From positions 1-64,000 of the forward strand of contig CALAUG010000032.1 of assembly GCA_937892155.1 (NCBI GenBank): 64,000 nucleotides of DNA. The letters are read 5' to 3'. Below, in pieces: positions 59,412 through 64,000 of the stretch. Position 1 is the first letter of the stretch, and the number at the start of each line of letters is the position of its first letter. The DNA is from an uncultured Bacteroidales bacterium. GTDB lineage: Bacteria > Bacteroidota > Bacteroidia > Bacteroidales > UBA1715. The notes beneath the pieces are model-generated. The model ran no database searches and was not told the DNA's origin. It was given only the letters and a program-made list of their open reading frames with translations. A program made the translations under genes and the position numbers.

Positions 59412-60911
59412 TTATTGAAATAGTTTCTTAAAACAGTTGATTCCCTCTTCCAAATTTGCTATTATATCCGCGGCTATTTCATCGGGATCAGGAAGATTAT
59501 CCAAATCTGTTAGGCTTTTGTCTTTTAACCAGAATATATCCAGGTTAGTTTTATCGCGCGCTATTACCTCATCGTAGGTAAACTTACGCCAACGGCCTTC
59601 TGGATTTTCTTCGCTCCAAGTCTCGGTACGCACATGTCTATTCTCTGGATTATAGCATTTTATAAAGTCTGACAAATCTTCGAAAGTCAACGGAGATTTC
59701 TTTAACGTATGATGAATATTGGTGCGGTAGTCGTAAATCCAAATATCCTTGGTCTGCACTTCCTTGCTTGCTGGTTTATTATCGAAAAACAACACATTTG
59801 CCTTCACGCCATTTGCATAGAAAATTCCTGTAGGCAATCGCAAAATTGTGTGCAAATCTGTGGTTTTCATAAGTTGCTTGCGAATCTCCTCGCCCGCTCC
59901 TCCTTCGAACAACACATTATCTGGCAATACAACTGCAGCTTGTCCATTGATTTTCATCAAGGTTTTGATATGTTGCAAGAAATTCAACTGTTTGTTGGAA
60001 GTTGTTTCCCAGAAATCCTGACGGTTATAACTCAAATCCTCTTTTTCTATTTCTCCATCTTCGTTGGTAATTGTTATGCTACTTTTCTTTCCAAACGGTG
60101 GATTTGTTAGCACATAATCGTAACGATTGCCATTGTCAGCCACTAAGGCATCGTTTGGAGAAATAAAATCTTCGCTATCCAACTCGCCTATGTTGTGCAA
60201 ATACAAATTCATCAAACATAAACGGCGGGTATTTGCAACAATTTCGTTTCCGAAGAAGGTTTTCTTCTTCAAGAACTGTTTTTCGTCTTTGTTTAATGAT
60301 TGTCCTGCCAGATAATCGTACGAAGCAAGGAAGAAACCACCGGTTCCACAAGCCGGATCGATAATGGTTTTCTGTGGCTTAGGACGAACGCATTCCACCA
60401 TCGCCTTTATCAAAGCACGAGGTGTAAAATACTGACCTGCTCCACTCTTGGTATCTTCGGCATTTTTCTCCAACAAGCCTTCGTAGATTTTACCCTTAAT
60501 ATCGGAGCCCATCAATGACCAATTCTCCTTATTAATCATTTCGATTACTCGAAGCAATTTTGCTGGATCCTGAATCTTATTCTGGCTCTTGGTATAGATT
60601 TGTCCAAGCATACCTTTTTCGGTTGCCAAACTACGAAGCATTTGAACATAATATGCTTCAAGTTCCGCACCACGTTTGCTTGTAAGCGTTTCCCAATCGC
60701 ACATTTCACCATCTGGAAGTTCCTTACCTTCGGCATCTTTTACGCGTGGAAATTTCAAACCTTTGTTGTATGGCGGTTTGTTCATCTCATCTGCCATTTT
60801 CAAGAAAAGCAGATAGGTGATTTGTTCCAAATAATCACCATAACTCACACCATCGTCGCGCAGCACATTGGCCATATTCCAAATTTTCGAAATGATTGTT
60901 GATTCTGTCAT
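59412..60911 (-). CDS. hsdM: Type I restriction-modification methyltransferase subunit HsdM
   Basis: A 499-residue N6-adenine methyltransferase. The N-terminal helical domain (about 1-130, MANVLRDDGVSYGDYLEQITYLLFLKMAD) is followed by the catalytic domain: AGQYFTPRALIKAMVE, the SAM motif IIDPACGTGGFFLASYD and the catalytic NPPFGKKSS (N6A motif NPPF). The region MKINGQAAVVLPDNVLFEGGAGEEIRKQL is also typical. Complete. It is the last gene of the minus-strand operon shared with the partial hsdS, with three unrelated genes between them. Confidence 0.95.
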   Translation of the reverse strand: MTESTIISKIWNMANVLRDDGVSYGDYLEQITYLLFLKMADEMNKPPYNKGLKFPRVKDAEGKELPDGEMCDWETLTSKRGAELEAYYVQMLRSLATEKGMLGQIYTKSQNKIQDPAKLLRVIEMINKENWSLMGSDIKGKIYEGLLEKNAEDTKSGAGQYFTPRALIKAMVECVRPKPQKTIIDPACGTGGFFLASYDYLAGQSLNKDEKQFLKKKTFFGNEIVANTRRLCLMNLYLHNIGELDSEDFISPNDALVADNGNRYDYVLTNPPFGKKSSITITNEDGEIEKEDLSYNRQDFWETTSNKQLNFLQHIKTLMKINGQAAVVLPDNVLFEGGAGEEIRKQLMKTTDLHTILRLPTGIFYANGVKANVLFFDNKPASKEVQTKDIWIYDYRTNIHHTLKKSPLTFEDLSDFIKCYNPENRHVRTETWSEENPEGRWRKFTYDEVIARDKTNLDIFWLKDKSLTDLDNLPDPDEIAADIIANLEEGINCFKKLFQ

Positions 60912-60927
60912 AATTGAAAATTGAAAA

Positions 60928-61695
60928 TTATATTTCTATATGTTTTGATCTGCTAAAATTATTGCAAATATGTTCATTATTGCATACATATCCCAATTGA
61001 TTACTGATGATTTTTGTTTTACCTATCACGAGATCCAAATTTCTATGAGAATGCCCATAAATCCAATAATCAATGTCGGCATCTGCAATGTATTCTCCTA
61101 ATTCACATGCAAAGGCACCATTTATTTGATTGCCTTGAAACTCTTTTGCGACAACAGAATAGGTTGGCAGATGATGCGTCAACACTATTTTATTTCTTGC
61201 AGTACTTTCTTTTATCGCATTTTTAATAAATGTTATGCATTTTTCATTTTCAGCATTAAAAGCATCAGCAGTCAATCTGTATTTCCCATTTCTAATCCTA
61301 TAGAAATCACTTACGCCGTGTTCGGTAGCATAAAAATCAACAGGGTTAATGTGTCCCCATAGTGTTGAAACAATTACATCCAATCCGGGGAATCGCACAA
61401 CGGAATTATAGTAAAAATGGACATTGTGCCTGATTTCGCCTATTAGTCCATCCTTCAAACTGGAGATATCATAATATTGATATAGTTCGTGATTACCTAT
61501 GCAAACAACCACTTCTTGATAGTTTCTTGAAGCCCAATCCCAAAAGAAATGATTTTCATATTCGGGCGTATTCAAGTAAGCTGTATCACCAGCCATCAAA
61601 AGAATATCACCAGAAACCTCTATTGGATATTTCTTGAGATATTCAGAATTCTCCTTAAATTCCAAATGTAAATCGCTCAGGTACTGAATTTTCAT
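60928..61695 (-). CDS. Calcineurin-like metallophosphoesterase
   Basis: A 255-residue phosphoesterase. Metal motifs: MKIQYLSDLHLEF (DxH), ILLMAGDTAYL (GD), VVVCIGNHELYQ (GNHE), VLTHHLPTYSV (GH/H) and WIYGHSHRNLDLVIGKTKIISNQLGY (GHxH). It starts with an overlap of four bases with the stop of the nucleotidyltransferase gene and ends 16 bases before hsdM. Being between hsdM and hsdS it could act on DNA ends or nucleotide signals, but the substrate is unknown. Confidence 0.88.
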   Translation of the reverse strand: MKIQYLSDLHLEFKENSEYLKKYPIEVSGDILLMAGDTAYLNTPEYENHFFWDWASRNYQEVVVCIGNHELYQYYDISSLKDGLIGEIRHNVHFYYNSVVRFPGLDVIVSTLWGHINPVDFYATEHGVSDFYRIRNGKYRLTADAFNAENEKCITFIKNAIKESTARNKIVLTHHLPTYSVVAKEFQGNQINGAFACELGEYIADADIDYWIYGHSHRNLDLVIGKTKIISNQLGYVCNNEHICNNFSRSKHIEI

Positions 61696-62480
61696 TTTTC
61701 CAACACGAATAGTTCGTCCAGCAAATTTAAATACTCAGTTATTGCCTCGGGCGGAACAGACATTGATTGTGCCAAAACTTGTGGAGAGTCCTGATGAATC
61801 CGTCTCATTTCCGAAACAAATTCCACAGCGTCCCCAAAGATGGAATGACACACTGAAACTGGTCCTATTGCCTTACCCGTCGCCATTAGGTTGAGGATAT
61901 CACGACGATGTTTCAAAATATCATCTGAATGAACGGTTTTTCCTTCTTTTTTGTCTTTGCTTAAATTTAGGAAAGCACGCATTTTCAGGGCAATCAAGGC
62001 GATTTCATCAGCCATTCTCAACCCCTCACGGATTTCGCTGTGGGCAATCGTAAAATCATATAAATCCTTGTCCATAACAATGGAGGAAAGACTGTATTGT
62101 CCGCCATTAGCCGAGATGGGTTCAATCCGTATGTTTTGAGGTTCAAGTAATCGCTCCGCTTGAGAAGCCAGCAATTCAATCTGCCAAGGAAAACCCTCTT
62201 GTGAGGGATGATTAAAACGATACAAAGCATAGACAATTTTGCCAACGCTGTTTTCCCTTTTTCCAATTGAATAGCCACCATTATGAATAAACTGCCAAAA
62301 ATCGCTGAGGAAATCACGGGTAATATTGTCAACGATGACAATCAAATCTATATCTTTGGTCACATGGCGTGTCCGTCCAGTATCAGCCAGGCAAACCTCG
62401 CAAGCAGTTCCTCCTATGACAATGAAGTTATCTATATGGTCTTGCATTGCCTCCCTAAATATTTCATATCCCGTTACCAT
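61692..62480 (-). CDS. Nucleotidyltransferase-like protein (toxin-like, AbiEii-type)
   Basis: A 262-residue protein with a pol-beta-type nucleotidyltransferase start: FIVIGGTACEVCLADTGRTRHVTKDIDLIVIVDN, i.e. the GG-x-A and DxD pattern (TKDIDLIV). A helical region follows. It overlaps the winged-helix gene by seven bases and the phosphoesterase by four. Paired, overlapping regulator/nucleotidyltransferase genes are typical of AbiE/MenT-like toxin-antitoxin systems; the assignment is inference, and the order (regulator first) fits. Confidence 0.72.
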   Translation of the reverse strand: MVTGYEIFREAMQDHIDNFIVIGGTACEVCLADTGRTRHVTKDIDLIVIVDNITRDFLSDFWQFIHNGGYSIGKRENSVGKIVYALYRFNHPSQEGFPWQIELLASQAERLLEPQNIRIEPISANGGQYSLSSIVMDKDLYDFTIAHSEIREGLRMADEIALIALKMRAFLNLSKDKKEGKTVHSDDILKHRRDILNLMATGKAIGPVSVCHSIFGDAVEFVSEMRRIHQDSPQVLAQSMSVPPEAITEYLNLLDELFVLEK

Positions 62481-63424
62481 AGCTTCTTCATCATTGTTTC
62501 GACTTCTTTTTCAATTCTTGGGTCATCCGTTTCTTTCAGGCTTAGAGCCAAGGATATTTTGTCCACAGTTTGCATATCGGATTCAATGGGATGATATTTC
62601 CAGCATTCAATTTTATATTGTCCTTCAATTGGATTCAAATTTTTGAAGTTTTCATTATCTTTTCCTCTGTTGAAGGATTTTGTTTCTAAAGCGTAGGTTA
62701 TCAACTCGTCCGAATTTATCATAGTGAATTTGGATAAGGCACTCACGCCAGCCAACCAAAGACCTTGCGTGTTTTTTATTTCGTCGCAGTACCATACCGA
62801 CTGCACGGGATTAATCAAAAAACTTTGTGAACGGGCGAGCAATTGTTCTTTTGATTCAGGAAAAACCAAATGCTTAAATCGCTGGTCATCAATTTCAATT
62901 TCACACAATTTCAATCCAAGGAGGACTTTGATGGCGCGCGTAACCGTTGTGTATTGCAAATGCGTAGCAGCAGCGATTTCACTTGCGGTTAGATGGGTCA
63001 AGTTTTCCTTCTGCAAATGATAGAGTAACAAATATTGAGCTGTTGAAGTAAGAGTTTTGTATTGTTTGGAGCCTACCGACTTTGAATTAATGATTATTGA
63101 TGGCAGATAGGCATATTTGTTGCTAACGATGAAAAACACGTTTTTCTCCGCCAAACGCATACGCAGGTAATAGGGAATATCGTCAAATACAAAAACTGCA
63201 ACTTCGCCCATCATAAGTCCAATGCGGTCAGACAAATAGCGTAACTGCTTGGGTGTAAAATTCTGTTGGACTGATTGTTGCAGCAACAGCAAAGACTGCC
63301 CATTATATTCAGAACGGGCGACATTGAAAAAAATCCAGACATCTGGAGGGAGATTTTTCTGTTTCAATTCAGTTGTTGAAACAAGGCTTACATCCAAAGC
63401 TTTGTTAAATATTTTCACTTCCAT
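62474..63424 (-). CDS. Winged-helix regulator or antitoxin-like partner
   Basis: A 316-residue protein with a helix-turn-helix in the middle: TSTAQYLLLYHLQKENLTHLTASEIAAATHLQYTTVTRAIKVLL (about 130-180). The N-terminal part contains a PD-like VFVFDDIPYYLR. The C-terminal part (about 190-316) would bind the partner. It may be the antitoxin and transcriptional repressor of the nucleotidyltransferase pair. No named family recognised. Confidence 0.65.
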   Translation of the reverse strand: MEVKIFNKALDVSLVSTTELKQKNLPPDVWIFFNVARSEYNGQSLLLLQQSVQQNFTPKQLRYLSDRIGLMMGEVAVFVFDDIPYYLRMRLAEKNVFFIVSNKYAYLPSIIINSKSVGSKQYKTLTSTAQYLLLYHLQKENLTHLTASEIAAATHLQYTTVTRAIKVLLGLKLCEIEIDDQRFKHLVFPESKEQLLARSQSFLINPVQSVWYCDEIKNTQGLWLAGVSALSKFTMINSDELITYALETKSFNRGKDNENFKNLNPIEGQYKIECWKYHPIESDMQTVDKISLALSLKETDDPRIEKEVETMMKKLW

Positions 63425-63553
63425 ATTTTCAATAATTTTGCACTATTTTCATACACATTGAAAACAGTGCAAAATAGCAATAATATTTTGATTATCAACA
63501 TAAGCCCCAAAATTTTTTAACTACATTTATAAGTCAAACAGCTTATAAATTCA

Positions 63554-64000
63554 TTACACCAGCTCTCCGCTAAACGCTTTTTTCAGAATGCTCTGCCTCA
63601 ATGCCTCGGCTTGTTGCAACGATTGTTCGATGCTGGCTTCGACAAGCTCAGCCTGCGACAATCGGGTTTCGATTTCTTGGACTATACGTTGCTGCTCGGG
63701 AAGAGACGGAAGGGGAAATGGGATTTGTTTAATAATACCAATGTTTAAAACATCCATCGTTGTCCCACTAGCATTGATTTTGTAAAAAGATTTCACTTTA
63801 GAACTTTCAAAATAATATTTGAAAAATTTTGCATCATAGATTTGTTGGTTCAAAGTTATCTTTATTAAACGAGGATTTATAATTCCTTCTTTAACACCTT
63901 TAGGAAGTATTAAAACCTTACCTACAGTACCAACTAGACTAATCAAAATATCACCTTCCTGTATTTTACAAGATTCAAGTTCTTTATATTTAGTCTCATC
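63554..64000 (-). CDS. hsdS: Type I restriction specificity subunit HsdS, partial (continues beyond the window)
   Basis: The C-terminal 148 or so residues of HsdS. The frame has no stop up to the window edge; residues at the edge read CKIQEGDILISLVGTVGKV, an internal part of a target-recognition domain, so the start is outside. Then INASGTTMDVLNIGIIKQIPFPLPSLPEQQRIV, the conserved turn to the long helix ETRLSQAELVEASIEQSL and the end LRQSILKKAFSGELV. It differs from the hsdS remnant at 32206, so these are two separate systems. It gives DNA specificity to HsdM encoded at 59412. Confidence 0.9.
   Translation of the reverse strand, partial: DETKYKELESCKIQEGDILISLVGTVGKVLILPKGVKEGIINPRLIKITLNQQIYDAKFFKYYFESSKVKSFYKINASGTTMDVLNIGIIKQIPFPLPSLPEQQRIVQEIETRLSQAELVEASIEQSLQQAEALRQSILKKAFSGELV

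Overview
The window comes from a member of the Bacteroidota, most likely Bacteroidales. It is AT-rich. Several secreted proteins end in type IX secretion (T9SS) sorting domains. Promoters match the Bacteroidota pattern TTTG-N18/19-TAnnTTTG. The gene families are typical of the phylum: DUF2851, a TolC/HlyD/ABC-2/ABC-2 exporter, a reverse-type rubrerythrin, and a tRNA-Thr-Tyr-Gly cluster. There is no rRNA and no CRISPR array. Genus-level placement is not possible by eye.

Layout. 0-5.6 kb: MacB-type permease, a secreted unknown, a beta-helix protein and a large modular T9SS cargo with two sets of exact-period repeats, then a lipoprotein. 5.7-6.7 kb: a perR-rubrerythrin peroxide-stress operon with two candidate PerR boxes. 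6.8-12.9 kb: housekeeping genes (tsaE, phoH, purC, tyrS), a glycosyltransferase and a kinase-fold protein that has lost its catalytic residues. 13.0-17.9 kb: a minus-strand cluster with a transporter fused to an anti-sigma-kinase-like domain, two STAS proteins, a PP2C/SpoIIE phosphatase and a phosphopantetheinyl transferase. 18-32 kb: deaminase, glutaminyl cyclase, nnr, divIC-like gene, a T9SS protein, Wza/Wzc-type polysaccharide export, fmt and dnaB.

32.2-40.4 kb is the accessory core. A decayed hsdS 3' end is followed by two ATPase/nuclease-like gene pairs, the first PARIS-like (AAA ATPase plus TOPRIM/DUF4435) and the second an AAA ATPase plus a PD-(D/E)XK-like protein. Each pair is followed immediately by a separate copy of what looks like the first 25-30 codons of hsdR. 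The second hsdR copy runs into the truncated 3' end of a cohesin-like gene on the other strand. That gene belongs to a three-gene T9SS/cohesin/dockerin cluster whose first gene is a chimera of a tyrosine-integrase N-terminus and a dockerin tail. Three tRNA genes follow.

41-59 kb returns to core genome: ModF-like ABC ATPase, DASS transporter plus porin, cvfB, dusB, tsaB, DUF2851, an OxyR-like regulator lacking the peroxidatic Cys, a lipocalin and a TolC/HlyD/ABC-2 exporter. 59.4-64 kb is a type I restriction-modification operon (hsdM and a partial hsdS) carrying a nucleotidyltransferase/winged-helix pair and a metallophosphoesterase between its subunits; it continues beyond the window.

The most interesting systems are the transporter-coupled partner-switching cluster (13.4-17.9 kb) and the two stacked defence-like cassettes delimited by hsdR 5' copies (32.2-36.4 kb).
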